DNA from: UBA932 sp031548545
Lineage (GTDB): Bacteria > Bacteroidota > Bacteroidia > Bacteroidales > UBA932
Direction: 5' to 3'
Length of the DNA stretch: 64,000 nucleotides
NCBI GenBank assembly: GCA_031548545.1
Contig: JAVBQY010000018.1
Span: 12,827 to 76,826 of the forward strand
Position 1 is the first letter of the stretch. The number at the start of each line of letters is the position of its first letter. This document shows, piece by piece, positions 27,501 through 36,644 of the stretch. The notes under the pieces were generated by a model. That model worked only from the letters and a program-made list of their open reading frames with translations, did not search any database and was not told where the DNA came from. The position numbers and the translations under genes are program-made.

Positions 27501-28873
27501 GTATAGACAATATACACAAGACCATCAATATCATTATTGCACCCGGCTCCAACAAAGCGACGCTCAGCTTAAACAACTATAGTTTTGCCAACGGTAACGG
27601 AACCTTTACAATGAAGGGCAGCGCCCTGAATCCGGGACAGGTAATCAACCTCAGCAGCGCCGTAACCCTTACAGCTACACACAACAGCGGAAGAACCGCC
27701 ACCTGGACCCTGTCCGCAGAAGATCCCGTAACCAACGGCGCCCGCATCATCAGCTACAAATTCTTAAAAGCCAATAATCCGGAATTAACAGCAGATGTAA
27801 CGGCCGTAATAGCCGGCGACAGCATTAAAGCTACCGTTGCCGGTGTGGAAAATCTGCAGGCGCTTATTCCTACCATTGTATCAAACATTCCGGTGGCCGC
27901 CGAAAAATTATATGTCGGCATTGACCGTATCTACTCCGACCGCACACCGATTGACTTCAGTGCGCCGGTATTGCTGGCGCTGACCTCAGACCTGTTGCAG
28001 GTACAACAGCTATACAGGGTTAAAATCAGCCGCGCCCAGAATAACGGGAACGCCCTGATCGATTTCGGATTCTATACCAAGGAAAACCCGAGTATGGATA
28101 AGGACGCGCCTATGGTTGTCGATCATAATGTACGCAGCATCACTATCCCGCATGGCGTTACACACAACTTGGTGCCGCATTATACGGTATCCCACAACGC
28201 CCGTTTGATTTATAACGGCAAAGTGATTACATCTGCCTACGACACCATGAGCGTAGCCCCCGGTACCATTACTGTTATAGTACAAGCCGAAAACGGCGAT
28301 GAACAGGCCTACAGCATCCTTATCAAAGAAGAAAGTGTTGATGCAAAATTAGTATCATTTAATATTTTAGCAGTAAACAACCACGGTTTGAGCAAGGACA
28401 TCCACGGTACTATTGACGAATCCGGCCAACAAGTGAACCTGATTTTCCCTGAAGGTGCAAACAAAGTCGCCCTGATCCCGGCCTTCCGGGTATCTGAAAA
28501 CGCCGCTTTATATGATGCCGCTTCCGGTGTGAGAATCAATGAAGGCGATATCATGGATTTCCGCACGCCCTTCTTCGTTGAGGTCCTCAACAATAACGGC
28601 GTAACGACCACGACCTACAAGGTATTGCCTGTCACCCAGGGTGAGCAGTCTATTACAGCCAGCCCCAACCCGGCCATAACGCATACGACACTCATGGGTG
28701 TAACCCCGGGCAAAACAGCCGCTGTTTACGACACCAAGGGCCGCCTGTTAATGACGGTAGATATTACAAGCGAAACACAACGTATTGATGTCTCCAACCT
28801 GGCGTCCGGCATTTATTATGTCCGTACCGAAGTTAACGGCTCATTGCAAACCATTCTCCTGATCAAAAGATAG
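21581..28873 (+). CDS. Giant T9SS-sorted S8 (subtilisin-like) serine protease
   Basis: A 2430-residue secreted protein. A signal peptide (1-22) and a prodomain-like region (about 60-215) precede a subtilase domain with an intact triad: D250 in VGLFDGNVEAHPDM, H277 in SDHGMHTMGILAG and S452 in NGTSMACPQVSGLAAL. The region at about 500-650 (IPEGVYEAKIMLAWNDP, INNLDLEVQYD) is the beta-sandwich often fused to bacteroidete subtilases. A long stack of sandwich domains follows, then a propeller-like part at about 1700-1960, and Ig-like repeats with SYKFLKANNPELTADV-type motifs. The last 75 residues are a type A T9SS sorting domain (SITASPNPAITHTTL ... ASGIYYVRTEVNGS). It should be exported, cleaved and fixed at the cell surface to degrade proteins, feeding peptides to the SusC/D pair downstream. 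Confidence 0.88.
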   Translation: MKRILLVLILGAIVSCNIGRAQTAPRSLRFNNVVYTPQKNADSFISNKKSATVQAAQGEDKASYVVMQFSQLPTKEEIANYRTQGIQLVQYIENNTYFAKVEPLTGNRKYKGLDKLYAVFETGNLNKIDARIRENKVPDYALASDGKLKLTVTVFNTITRQEIKNALRGIPHEKLVVSELFHYFEAEVSKENLQAIADLPWVISIALRDAKFVSYDTRNSSVNAKNLYIYRHPDQSPVLNGAGVIVGLFDGNVEAHPDMNGRLIIEQNFSPDYSSDHGMHTMGILAGAGIKDPSGVGMATGATIKAYNYNWDDAHADTIPPLPELIYRAYKEQGIRISSNSYGPGINITPVPKFEYSARSANFDNLSNLAPDMLNVFAAGNSGAADNLWSTTPYAMKNTLLVANIAETGAVSTSSSRGPTMSGAIIPQVAAIGEGVYSLSFNNAYTIKNGTSMACPQVSGLAALVYQRYKEINKATPISSLAKAFICNGANDISIPGPDYATGFGEINTVGTMEMVDNSQFFVGSLQNTGNKAEYTIEIPEGVYEAKIMLAWNDPYAIPEAVGNTLINNLDLEVQYDRTYLPLVPDPMDPTKPAVEKVDNLNNMLQVVIKNPAKGKARIIVKGTAIPQPGQQYAVVYHFTKKGLTLLTPIKGDHVKAGESLLFKWTSVGLTGPVTIERSYDGGLTYSKTVVSSGNGYRFAMANDFTANAKYRLAQDGYFVESEGFPVIAQVKNLTLTSNGSSGTLTWPAATPTATQYQVLKYNESTKVYDVLATTSNNYYALNGDIHTGAAWFAVRAKNGNALGERSIAVKFEGTTASSSLPLHIDFNNGVPGNIRLSDGQLSNVRLQYIPAHQANVLQFMGAHEYSAATTSVYSQEFKPAASMGNDATLNTAFTINSKFVSSAGLKVDLPADKRYILRMKVRVLSSLPVLSDGLAQKDLDGYPHHSLFRVRAKQGATTTALKEVSGKIVQTRPFVDTKNSNYNYSPLNIRVIPESDEIVFVNKYYDLSAYAGSSIDLSFEAMCATLRWYTNVDPEGSQVYIKEIHIEEQKPYELVVTGIDSIRYGGVGNQKATFTNILSYNHLTSAPLVDGGVSKEVFAQVANIGYNATDGSVKMDIARRRLGDTLHVTQNVPTVPSFGYKFVNMGAVKFVRPESHDLYFSAKASSSTVTSDISYAEYCVDNYESSSVTWRVAPAGYSNVQYPGDDGTMNFSDGGSNLYPYLRLYGYNYPVTVVPKDGSQRMQLTFSEVDLVPGDVIKISSGGKLLGSLTDQDKGGTYTSTAGDGSLTFNLEINIDQNSSTYTNHRGWYGKFTTVKKTVGKEVGIVNPGFSRPDKFSDGYGVALIIQNQGSVTVRMQDFSPSYQFGNLAKVKESSNFHAYNPVSQQRSSTKITELEPGKYAHMYFAKNLVGTNEMINNIYNVTFRLEDLTDTDTTNNKMVIKFMYGDGAQANDFGPNAFVKYFDMAGVTRSIESSDYGYMDFTRQVIKVELGKGYPYKVILDGRQAKILNAAFITDTNSNAVFENIEVMTLDNNGTENNYIYEGVFWPHTFFTKTGDYRFRVAAFQDGNMSAWEFTLRVSGTPVDQDVELRKVTLKDNQLTASSIAEAEMDILCTNYPGGTPATLGVKYENAEKATVYEDIVNIDNLLPGRQTRTVNIPVPTGVDAGNYTLVLTLNTNDPVKQNNSQTQEVSIKTDIVLYTTSKRGRIQYVSPISNPAAASRLQTKLPAFGVSNCNDAAWVIDTTGGKNINTVYMLSEQYASAFLGETFYHNQLVYFSFDNAIQQGSYTALPNNFDGSKIHAIAFNPKSKTLYGLGADSRGYAQVYRIDHVTGAATAGRILTGNIPAGELSGLAVDLNDNLYTVRNSTDVYRLIPATGAMEKIAKISSAIPAGNRVNMAYYNADGTIIIAFQNSSNVGQVIKVDLEDKNTEVISDMGSYNQSYSLALTATSNPAVDTLFRLDHFVMNGQDNSCIDNIHKTINIIIAPGSNKATLSLNNYSFANGNGTFTMKGSALNPGQVINLSSAVTLTATHNSGRTATWTLSAEDPVTNGARIISYKFLKANNPELTADVTAVIAGDSIKATVAGVENLQALIPTIVSNIPVAAEKLYVGIDRIYSDRTPIDFSAPVLLALTSDLLQVQQLYRVKISRAQNNGNALIDFGFYTKENPSMDKDAPMVVDHNVRSITIPHGVTHNLVPHYTVSHNARLIYNGKVITSAYDTMSVAPGTITVIVQAENGDEQAYSILIKEESVDAKLVSFNILAVNNHGLSKDIHGTIDESGQQVNLIFPEGANKVALIPAFRVSENAALYDAASGVRINEGDIMDFRTPFFVEVLNNNGVTTTTYKVLPVTQGEQSITASPNPAITHTTLMGVTPGKTAAVYDTKGRLLMTVDITSETQRIDVSNLASGIYYVRTEVNGSLQTILLIKR

Positions 28874-28891
28874 AACCTACGAAATTTTTAA

Positions 28892-31810
28892 ATGATGAAA
28901 AAATACATTTTATTTGTTTTGCTCTTTACATGGAGTATAGCCGCCCTGGCCCAAGTGAAGATTTCAGGTAAGGTCACAGACTCCGTCACCGGCGAAGCCT
29001 TGTCATACCTTACCGTGCTGGTAAAAGGCAGCAACAATACGACCATGACCGACGACAACGGCGCTTATAGTATTACGGTGCCCGACCAAAATGCAGTATT
29101 GGTGTTTTCAATGATAGGATACACTACCAAAGAAGAAGTTTGTAACCGTACTGTAATTGATGTGGCGCTGGCTTTTGAAGCCCAACAGCTATCCGATGTG
29201 GTGATTGTGGGGTATAGCAGCAAGAAGGTATCCAATATCACCGGTACGGTGAGTACGGTTGATGCCAAGAAGATAGAAAGCGCCGTAACGGCCAACTTCA
29301 CCCAGGCATTGCAGGGTGCCGCGCCCGGTCTGCAGGTTACGGTAAACTCCGGTAACCCGACGGCCGGCTCCACCATGTTGATTCGTGGTATAGGTTCTAT
29401 CAACGCCAGTAACAACCCGCTATGTGTGGTTGACGGTGTGCCTTCGCCCAATGCGGACTTTTCGTCCATGAACCCCAATGACATTGAGTCGGTATCCATA
29501 TTGAAAGACGCCTCTGCCACCTCCATCTACGGATCAAGGGGTTCTAACGGGGTAATCCTGATTACCACCAAGCGTGGTAAATCAGGCGAAACCAACATCC
29601 AGTTTTCATCAAGGGTATCGGTAATGAACCGCACCGGCGACGAGTTGAATTTGATGAACGCCAAAGAAAAACTGGCCTATGAAAAGATGCTGGGTGTAGG
29701 CAAAGGCTCCACCATGACCAATGAGGCCATTACGGGCTGGACCGGCCCCGACACCAACTGGGAAAGCCTTATTTTCCGCACCGGTATCACCCAACAGTAT
29801 GACCTGAGCATTGCCGGCGGTAACGACAAAACCCGCTTGTTCCTTTCAGGACAATATTATAATGTGAAAGGTATTTCCATCGGCTCTGATATGGAACGCT
29901 ACACCGGCCGTATCAACGTAGACCATGACCTGCGCAAATGGATTACCATAGGCGCCAAACTGGACGCCAGCTATTATGACGCCTCCCTGATGAGTGAAGC
30001 CAGTAACGGTACCAACCCTTTCTATAACGTTTTTGCCGGACAGCCCTACCTCTCCCCCTACAATGCAGACGGATCATATTATAAAGGTTCCGACCTGCCT
30101 TCCGGGATTAATATCTTCGAATATATTTCAACTACCCCGCAATATACACAGAAATTGCAACTGAACAGCGGTATATATGCCAACATTAAATTCAATGACC
30201 AATTGAGTTTCAAGACCAATGTGGGTATCGAATACGGTAACCGCTACATTTATCAGTACTCCTACCCCGATGCCACCATCTCTACGGTATTGGGCACCAA
30301 CGGTACGCGTTATGACGGCTATGCCCGCAGCACCAACATCGCATGGACCAACCTGCTCACCTACAGAAACACCTTTGCCGATGTCCATAATGTAACCGCT
30401 ATTGCAGGTGTTGAATGGCTGGATTATTCCGAACGGAACACTACGGCGCAGGCCGACTTTTTTGCCACATCGAAAATCGATGCGATCGGCACAGGGGCGA
30501 AACCCGATGCACCGAGCGGATCAAGCAGCGGCTATGCCATGCTGTCTTACCTGAGCAACGTTTCCTATGCCTATGATTCAAAATACTTGGTTGACGCTTC
30601 CTTGCGTTTTGACGGTTCCTCACGTTTATCACCTACCAACCGTTGGGCTACGTTCTGGTCTGTCGGCCTGGGCTGGAATATGCACCGCGAAGCTTTCATG
30701 GAAGGCAGCAGGGACTATTTAAGCGCCCTGAAGCTGGCGGTTAACTACGGAACACAGGGTAACCTTCCGACAAGCTACTACGGCTGGCAACAACTGACCT
30801 CGGCCGGTAACTACAACGGACAGACCACCCTGTATTTATCCAACGTAGGCAATGACGAGTTAACCTGGGAAAAGAGCGATCAGGTATCACTCAGTATTAA
30901 CTCCAGCTGGTTTAACAACCGCCTGAAAGTAGACGTCGACCTGTTCCACCGTTTAACCCGTGACCTGATCTACCCGGTAGACTTGTCGCTTACCACCGGA
31001 CAAGGCCCCATCTTATCCAATATCGGCAAGTTGCGGAATATGGGTATAGAAGTGTTGGCCCGCGGTGAACTGATCCAGCATAAGGACCACAACCTGAATC
31101 TTTCGGTGACCTTCACCACCTCTAAAAATGAGATTGCGGAATTGTACCAGGATGCTATGCTTTCCGGCATGTATATCCGCCAGGTCGGTTATTCCTTAGG
31201 CCAATACCACCTGGTACGCTATGCCGGTGTTAATCCTGCAACCGGCGAAGCATTATATTATGACAAAAACGGCAATCCTACACCTACACTGGACGCCAAT
31301 GACGCCGTAATCCTGGAAGGTAAAACCAACCTCCCCAAATACTACGGATCAGTAGACCTGAGCTACAGTTGGAAACGCCTTTCGGCCACAGCTTCTATCT
31401 ATTATTCCATAGGAAGCTGGGTGTATAACTCCAACCGGATGTACAGCAACAGTGACGGTTACTATACCGCCAACCGTAACCAGGACCGCGACATGATCTA
31501 CAAAGCATGGCAAAAGCCGGGTGATATCACCGATATCCCCAAACAATCCCTAAGCAACGTAACCTATATAAACGACCGCTTTTTGGAAAATAATTCTTAT
31601 TGCCGCCTGCGTAATGTAACGGTTTCTTATACCCTGCCGGAAGAATGGGTGCAAAAACTCTACCTGCGCAATGTCAGATGCTATGTTTCCGCTGAGAACT
31701 TATTTACTATAAGCGGATATAAAGGCTTTGACCCCGAAGTGCAGGGTGATGACCTGAACCACTACCCTGTATCGCGGAACATTTCCTTAGGTTTAACCCT
31801 TAATTTCTAA
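28892..31810 (+). CDS. SusC/RagA-family TonB-linked outer-membrane transporter
   Basis: A 972-residue SusC-type transporter. After the signal peptide (about 1-21) comes the CarboxypepD-like domain (VKISGKVTDSVTGEALSYL, about 22-110), the linker SDVVIVGYSSKKVSNITG, and a plug with RGIGSINASNNPLCVVDGVP and LKDASATSIYGSRGSNGVI. The barrel ends NISLGLTLNF. It begins 18 bases after the protease gene and is followed after 12 bases by the SusD partner. Pairing with a surface protease rather than glycoside hydrolases suggests oligopeptide import like RagAB of Porphyromonas gingivalis. The substrate is inferred from context. Confidence 0.93.
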   Translation: MMKKYILFVLLFTWSIAALAQVKISGKVTDSVTGEALSYLTVLVKGSNNTTMTDDNGAYSITVPDQNAVLVFSMIGYTTKEEVCNRTVIDVALAFEAQQLSDVVIVGYSSKKVSNITGTVSTVDAKKIESAVTANFTQALQGAAPGLQVTVNSGNPTAGSTMLIRGIGSINASNNPLCVVDGVPSPNADFSSMNPNDIESVSILKDASATSIYGSRGSNGVILITTKRGKSGETNIQFSSRVSVMNRTGDELNLMNAKEKLAYEKMLGVGKGSTMTNEAITGWTGPDTNWESLIFRTGITQQYDLSIAGGNDKTRLFLSGQYYNVKGISIGSDMERYTGRINVDHDLRKWITIGAKLDASYYDASLMSEASNGTNPFYNVFAGQPYLSPYNADGSYYKGSDLPSGINIFEYISTTPQYTQKLQLNSGIYANIKFNDQLSFKTNVGIEYGNRYIYQYSYPDATISTVLGTNGTRYDGYARSTNIAWTNLLTYRNTFADVHNVTAIAGVEWLDYSERNTTAQADFFATSKIDAIGTGAKPDAPSGSSSGYAMLSYLSNVSYAYDSKYLVDASLRFDGSSRLSPTNRWATFWSVGLGWNMHREAFMEGSRDYLSALKLAVNYGTQGNLPTSYYGWQQLTSAGNYNGQTTLYLSNVGNDELTWEKSDQVSLSINSSWFNNRLKVDVDLFHRLTRDLIYPVDLSLTTGQGPILSNIGKLRNMGIEVLARGELIQHKDHNLNLSVTFTTSKNEIAELYQDAMLSGMYIRQVGYSLGQYHLVRYAGVNPATGEALYYDKNGNPTPTLDANDAVILEGKTNLPKYYGSVDLSYSWKRLSATASIYYSIGSWVYNSNRMYSNSDGYYTANRNQDRDMIYKAWQKPGDITDIPKQSLSNVTYINDRFLENNSYCRLRNVTVSYTLPEEWVQKLYLRNVRCYVSAENLFTISGYKGFDPEVQGDDLNHYPVSRNISLGLTLNF

Positions 31811-31837
31811 TCCGGCATTATTATGAGAATTATGACT

Positions 31838-33340
31838 ATGAAACACTATATTATTGCATTAGCCTGCATGATCGCTTCCGGATCGCTGCTGTCGTGCTCT
31901 CTGGACAGGGAGCCCAGCACCGCCACCTCCATGGAGCTGACTACTATTGCAGATTTTGAAAATCAAACAATGGCCTGCTACCAGGCCATGCGCTCGAGCA
32001 GTTACTACGGAGGGTATATGTTGATTATCCCCGATGTAATGTCCGACAACCTGATGATTACCCAAGGCGGGCGGAACAGCTACCGCGAGATGTTCGAATT
32101 TGACATCACTTCCAGCAGCTCCGTACCCGGCGCTTTCTGGAGCAGCGCTTACAATATGATATCACAGGCCAACCGTTTGATCAACGAGCTGGAGCCCAAG
32201 AAAACTTCATTCCACGGCAACGACTCCATCAAAGCAATCGGTTTATTGGCCGAGGCCTATACGGTACGCGCCATGGGCCATTTTGATCTGGTGCGCTGGT
32301 TTGCACCGCGCTATACAGACTCTACCTCGGCGAAAACCATTAAAGCCATTCCTTATGTCACCAGCAATAACCCGCTGGCCAAACCCTCCCGTAATACCCT
32401 GCGTGAGGTATACCAATTTATACTGGATGACCTGGTAGATGCCGACAATTATATGTTCAGCATTAATGATGCGCATAACCAGGGCATCAATACCCGCTTC
32501 AGCCAGCAAGCGATCTCCGGCATGCTGTCCCGTGTTTATTTAACCCTGGCCGCCGACGGCAATAACGAAGGGCTTCTGCAAGCTGCACTGAATACCGCCC
32601 TGAGTGCCATCGACGGTAAAGGAATTACAGACCCCGTATCCTTTGTACAGCAGTGGCATAACAGCTTTACCGACGCCAATAAAGAAGTGCTGTTGCGTAT
32701 TGCTATTTTAGACAGCGACGGGGTGACTATCGGTAATAACTACGGACAAGCCGATGCTTCGGGCGGATTCCGCAATGACTATTCGATCAACTACAAGTTG
32801 TACAGCAACCTTTATTCAAGCAACGAGACCGATTGCCGTATCACGGCGTACACCAGGCGCGACGCATACAAGGGCCAGACCTACGCCGGCGTATACACCT
32901 ACAGGACCCGTACCGGATCGCCTACCAACGTATGTGACGGCGTAGTAATGCGTACACCCGAAATGTACCTTAGCATTGCCGAAATCTTTTATCGCCTCTA
33001 CGAATTGGGCGGACCTGCTCATTACGAAAAAGAGGCGCGTGATTTCCTCAATCATGTGCGTAAAAACCGCTATACCAATTATGTTGACGACCAGACGACC
33101 AGCGGCCAGGCATTGTACGACCTGATTATGGCGGAGCGCCGCAAGGAATTAGCCTTTACAGGCCAACGTTTCTTTGACCTGAAACGCCTCAATTTGACAA
33201 TCGACAGAGGTAGCTACGGCGACCTGATTGACGGTTCGGGTAACCCGCCGAAAGTACAGTCTATTTCGGCCTCCGATCCTAAAACCGTTTGGCCCATTCC
33301 GCAAAGTGAAATTGACATTAATCCTAACATCCTCAACTAG
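31838..33340 (+). CDS. SusD/RagB-family surface lipoprotein
   Basis: A 500-residue nutrient-binding lipoprotein that forms the lid of the SusC transporter. The signal sequence MKHYIIALACMIASGSLLSC ends in the lipobox cysteine. SusD features include the TPR-like helical N-terminal half (FWSSAYNMISQANRLINELE, AYTVRAMGHFDLVRWF) and the C-terminal RRKELAFTGQRFFDLKRL ... WPIPQSEIDINPNI. I prefer the ATG at 31838. An in-frame ATG at 31823 would add MRIMT ahead of the signal peptide. It is coupled to the SusC gene upstream and followed 9 bases later by a lipoprotein gene. Confidence 0.92.
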   Translation: MKHYIIALACMIASGSLLSCSLDREPSTATSMELTTIADFENQTMACYQAMRSSSYYGGYMLIIPDVMSDNLMITQGGRNSYREMFEFDITSSSSVPGAFWSSAYNMISQANRLINELEPKKTSFHGNDSIKAIGLLAEAYTVRAMGHFDLVRWFAPRYTDSTSAKTIKAIPYVTSNNPLAKPSRNTLREVYQFILDDLVDADNYMFSINDAHNQGINTRFSQQAISGMLSRVYLTLAADGNNEGLLQAALNTALSAIDGKGITDPVSFVQQWHNSFTDANKEVLLRIAILDSDGVTIGNNYGQADASGGFRNDYSINYKLYSNLYSSNETDCRITAYTRRDAYKGQTYAGVYTYRTRTGSPTNVCDGVVMRTPEMYLSIAEIFYRLYELGGPAHYEKEARDFLNHVRKNRYTNYVDDQTTSGQALYDLIMAERRKELAFTGQRFFDLKRLNLTIDRGSYGDLIDGSGNPPKVQSISASDPKTVWPIPQSEIDINPNILN

Positions 33341-33349
33341 ACTTTATAT

Positions 33350-34234
33350 ATGAAGACAAGAATAACAATCATTTTCACTTTGCTGTGTAGCGCCTTTTTG
33401 TGGTCCTGCAGTTCGGACGAAAAGGTGTATGACGGTAAACAGGTAAGTCAGTTTGTGACTGACGTTACTGAGGTGTACGCAGAACCCGGCAAAACAAATG
33501 CGTCGGAATTAACCGTGTGGCTGGGCAAGCCGGCCGAAGGCAAGACCTTTGTTCCGGTACGGCTTAAAAGCGCTACCCGCCCCGGCTCCATGTTCATCAA
33601 CGGCTTTAATTATGCGGTAGGCGACATCTTCAACATTGAGGTGCCCGGCGGCGCATTAAAAGCCAGCGCCAGGATACAAACCAGCCCTAATTATTATAAT
33701 AAGAACGGGGTGGATAGTTTGGTATTTGAATTGGCCGATCCTTATTTCGGACAGGGCGGTACCATGTACCTCAAAAACACCACAAGCATGGCGTTCAAAT
33801 CCTATTGTACAATGACCGCTTCGGATATGGGCGGCTTAGTAGGTGACTATGTAGACACACAGACCAGTTACCCGATTAACTACCATATCACCGCCACCAT
33901 GGCCGACACCGTGGTTATTGACAGCCTGGGAATGGCCCTGATGGCCATTGGGGGCCTTACGCCCATTGACGTATATCCGGTGAAATTTGTAGTGGACTAC
34001 AGCAAGGTTCCGGTAACCGTAACGGTGGCCGGCAACCAGAAATTCTATACGACAAGGCTTGACGGCCGTGACGTTGAAGTGTGGGCCCGCGCTACGAATT
34101 TTGAAGGCAAACAAGCTTACTCCGGCGAACTGGATTTTTGCAGCAAACGCTTCACGTTGTACATTGAACGTTATATTCCCACAGATCCCACCGCGCAAAG
34201 CGGCGCCTGGGAAATCATCATGGATCCCAAATAA
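33350..34234 (+). CDS. DUF4843-like surface lipoprotein
   Basis: A 294-residue lipoprotein with signal peptide and lipobox FLWSCSSDEK (cysteine at about 20). The body is predicted to be beta-rich: VTEVYAEPGKTNASELTVWL, TFVPVRLKSATRPGSMFING and LVFELADPYFGQGG resemble the small Ig-like lipoproteins (DUF4843/DUF4984 type) that follow SusC/D pairs in Bacteroidetes peptide or glycan loci. I cannot fix the exact family. It probably sits at the surface and helps binding of the substrate handled by the SusC/D complex. Confidence 0.7.
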   Translation: MKTRITIIFTLLCSAFLWSCSSDEKVYDGKQVSQFVTDVTEVYAEPGKTNASELTVWLGKPAEGKTFVPVRLKSATRPGSMFINGFNYAVGDIFNIEVPGGALKASARIQTSPNYYNKNGVDSLVFELADPYFGQGGTMYLKNTTSMAFKSYCTMTASDMGGLVGDYVDTQTSYPINYHITATMADTVVIDSLGMALMAIGGLTPIDVYPVKFVVDYSKVPVTVTVAGNQKFYTTRLDGRDVEVWARATNFEGKQAYSGELDFCSKRFTLYIERYIPTDPTAQSGAWEIIMDPK

Positions 34235-34268
34235 ATAAAATTAAACCAAATTTAAATATTTAATTATT

Positions 34269-36623
34269 ATGAGATTTATTTCTTCACAATTATTACGGGC
34301 CGCATGGTTGTGCTGCGCCGTAATTCTGGCGGTAAGTGTTACGGCCTGCAAGGACGATAATAAGATATCGACCGAACTGAGCGTGTCAACACAAACTGTC
34401 AGCGCACCGGAAGGCGGTGTAACAAGTTCTATTGCTGTAACCAGTAATGTTGCCTGGACAATCAGCGACAATGGCGATAAGTCATGGTACAGCTACAATC
34501 CTGCTACCGGAAAGGAAGGACAAACGACTGTGTCCGTAACGGTACAAGCCAACAAAACACTGAGTGTACGTACGGTAAAACTTACGATTACCGCCGCTGA
34601 AAAAACGGCGGAAGTAACCATAAGCCAGGATGCCATGGGCGCCCGCATGACCGTGACACCTACCGAATTGGACTATGCCAAGACGGCCGGTAAGGATACC
34701 GTAATTGTAAACACCAACCTGACCTGGACCATAGCCGTAGACGCTGCCGCAACCTGGTGTACGCTGAGCGTTGCCGGAGGTACAGCCAACGACAGCATTG
34801 TGAGCGTTAATGTAACGGCCAATGATATAGCCAGCGAACGTTCGGCTACTTTGACGGTAAAAGCCACCGGCACTGCAGACCGTTTCGTTACAATCAGTCA
34901 GGAAGCCGCTTCTACCTTGTCACTTTCTGCCGCCTCCCTGACCGTTGACTACAAAAACCGCCCCATCTCACAAGCCAATACGACCATTGATGTAACCTCC
35001 AACACCGACTGGGAGATTACGAAACCTTCCGCTTCGACCTTCTCCTATACCAATATCACGGAGGGTAGCGGTGACGCCGACTTCAATGTATTATTCAACG
35101 AAATCAACTTTTCACGCAACGATCAGGCGACGACCTATACCGTTGCCACTGCCGACGGCGCTGTGAGCAAAAAACTCTACGTAAAACGTTTAGCCGAAGT
35201 AGGAGCCACTACATTTACCGAAACATGGGCAACCGCCACGCATGGGGATAGCATATTCACTGTCGGCAATTGGTGGGGAAATGCAGATAACAATATGGCC
35301 TGGACTGTTTTCAGCGATGTGAGCAAACAATACATTGTAGCCGACGTAAACAAAGGAGTGGCCGATCAACCTTATGAACTCTGGATGATTTCTCCGGCGC
35401 TTGACCTTGATAACGCTACTACTAAAAGCGCCGCGTTCCATTCATTGGTAAAGTATGCGCTCACCACGTCTTCCGCTGAGGTATTTTTATTGGACACCAA
35501 AGAAGGTACTCCCAGCACGGCCACCAAGCTGTCGGCGATCACCGCTACCGCTATGTTACAGGGTGACTCAGACTGGATAGCCTCCGGCGACATTGATTTA
35601 TCCGGCTTCTCGGGCATTAAATACATCGGTATCCGCTACAAGGCCTTAGGCGGCGGACAAACCGGCGGTACGGCAAGAACGGCTACCGCATTCTATGTTG
35701 ATAACTTCACCTTTGGCGTACCTGCGATTGACATCCTGAGGGTATCACCTGCGAATATTAATAAGACCGCTGATGCGTCTACAACCACTGTAACTTTATA
35801 CGCCAGTAAAAATTGGACGGCCACCATCAGCCCTGCAAGCGCTTCTTCATGGTGCAGCCTCAGCGCGGCCACTGGAACTGTAGGAAACCGCACTTTCAAT
35901 GTCCTGATTACTGAAAATGAAGAATTCTCTACCCGCGCAGCTACGGTAACCATCTCAATGACAGGATCTACGACAACACAAAACATTGCAATTACACAAG
36001 AGTCAGCCGCTCCCGTACTGGCCAAATGGAGCATGTCTGCCGTAAGAAATAATTCAGGCGGCATCGCTGCAAGTGACACCGTTTATTCTACAGACAGTAA
36101 ACGCCATTCTATCACCCGGTATACCAACCCGATTTCCTCCACCTCCGGAAATCCGGTCAGCCGCATCACAGCCATCGGTGCCAATTCGAATATTACAATG
36201 ACCACCTGGTATCATAATGACTATATCCTTTTCAAAGTGAACACCACCGACAATGCCAGCAAGAAAATAGGCTTTCAATGTAATAAAGTTTTAGGATCAG
36301 CCTATGCCACTTCACCACGTGACTGGACTGTTGAATGGATTGCTGATACGACAGGCATGAGCTCCGGAACAGTAGCATGGAACCGGAATAGTGTAGGCAC
36401 CAATGATTTTCAATTAACAGCATCAGGGTCAACTGCAACAGAATCCATCGTTTCTGTTCAGCTTGAAAATGTGACCCCCATCAACAATACATTCTTCATA
36501 CGTCTACGCGTAGCCAGCAATATCAAACTAAATGGTTTAACACAAACCACCGGCGATGGAAAAATGAATGGCGGTATCATATTCAGAGATAACATTATTA
36601 TTGATCCCGTAGTGGCTCCGTAA
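34269..36623 (+). CDS. BACON-domain surface lipoprotein with DUF5017-like module
   Basis: A 784-residue lipoprotein (lipobox SVTACKDDN). It has about four BACON-type domains at roughly 38-122, 125-212, 215-310 and 490-585, recognised by recurring TVSAPEGGVTSSIAVTSN, VAWTISDNGDKSW, ATWCTLSVAGGTAND and ATVTISMTGSTTTQNIAITQ patterns. Between the third and fourth lies a jelly-roll segment (about 315-485; FTETWATATHGDSIF ... AFYVDNFTFG) resembling DUF5017 or choice-of-anchor modules. The C-terminal about 195 residues are unassigned. BACON domains bind mucin or glycoprotein and space other domains from the cell. It is the last gene of the operon, ended by a strong terminator, and likely captures the protein or glycoprotein substrate. 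Confidence 0.82.
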   Translation: MRFISSQLLRAAWLCCAVILAVSVTACKDDNKISTELSVSTQTVSAPEGGVTSSIAVTSNVAWTISDNGDKSWYSYNPATGKEGQTTVSVTVQANKTLSVRTVKLTITAAEKTAEVTISQDAMGARMTVTPTELDYAKTAGKDTVIVNTNLTWTIAVDAAATWCTLSVAGGTANDSIVSVNVTANDIASERSATLTVKATGTADRFVTISQEAASTLSLSAASLTVDYKNRPISQANTTIDVTSNTDWEITKPSASTFSYTNITEGSGDADFNVLFNEINFSRNDQATTYTVATADGAVSKKLYVKRLAEVGATTFTETWATATHGDSIFTVGNWWGNADNNMAWTVFSDVSKQYIVADVNKGVADQPYELWMISPALDLDNATTKSAAFHSLVKYALTTSSAEVFLLDTKEGTPSTATKLSAITATAMLQGDSDWIASGDIDLSGFSGIKYIGIRYKALGGGQTGGTARTATAFYVDNFTFGVPAIDILRVSPANINKTADASTTTVTLYASKNWTATISPASASSWCSLSAATGTVGNRTFNVLITENEEFSTRAATVTISMTGSTTTQNIAITQESAAPVLAKWSMSAVRNNSGGIAASDTVYSTDSKRHSITRYTNPISSTSGNPVSRITAIGANSNITMTTWYHNDYILFKVNTTDNASKKIGFQCNKVLGSAYATSPRDWTVEWIADTTGMSSGTVAWNRNSVGTNDFQLTASGSTATESIVSVQLENVTPINNTFFIRLRVASNIKLNGLTQTTGDGKMNGGIIFRDNIIIDPVVAP

Positions 36624-36644
36624 TCAACTTCTCCTAAAAAACAG

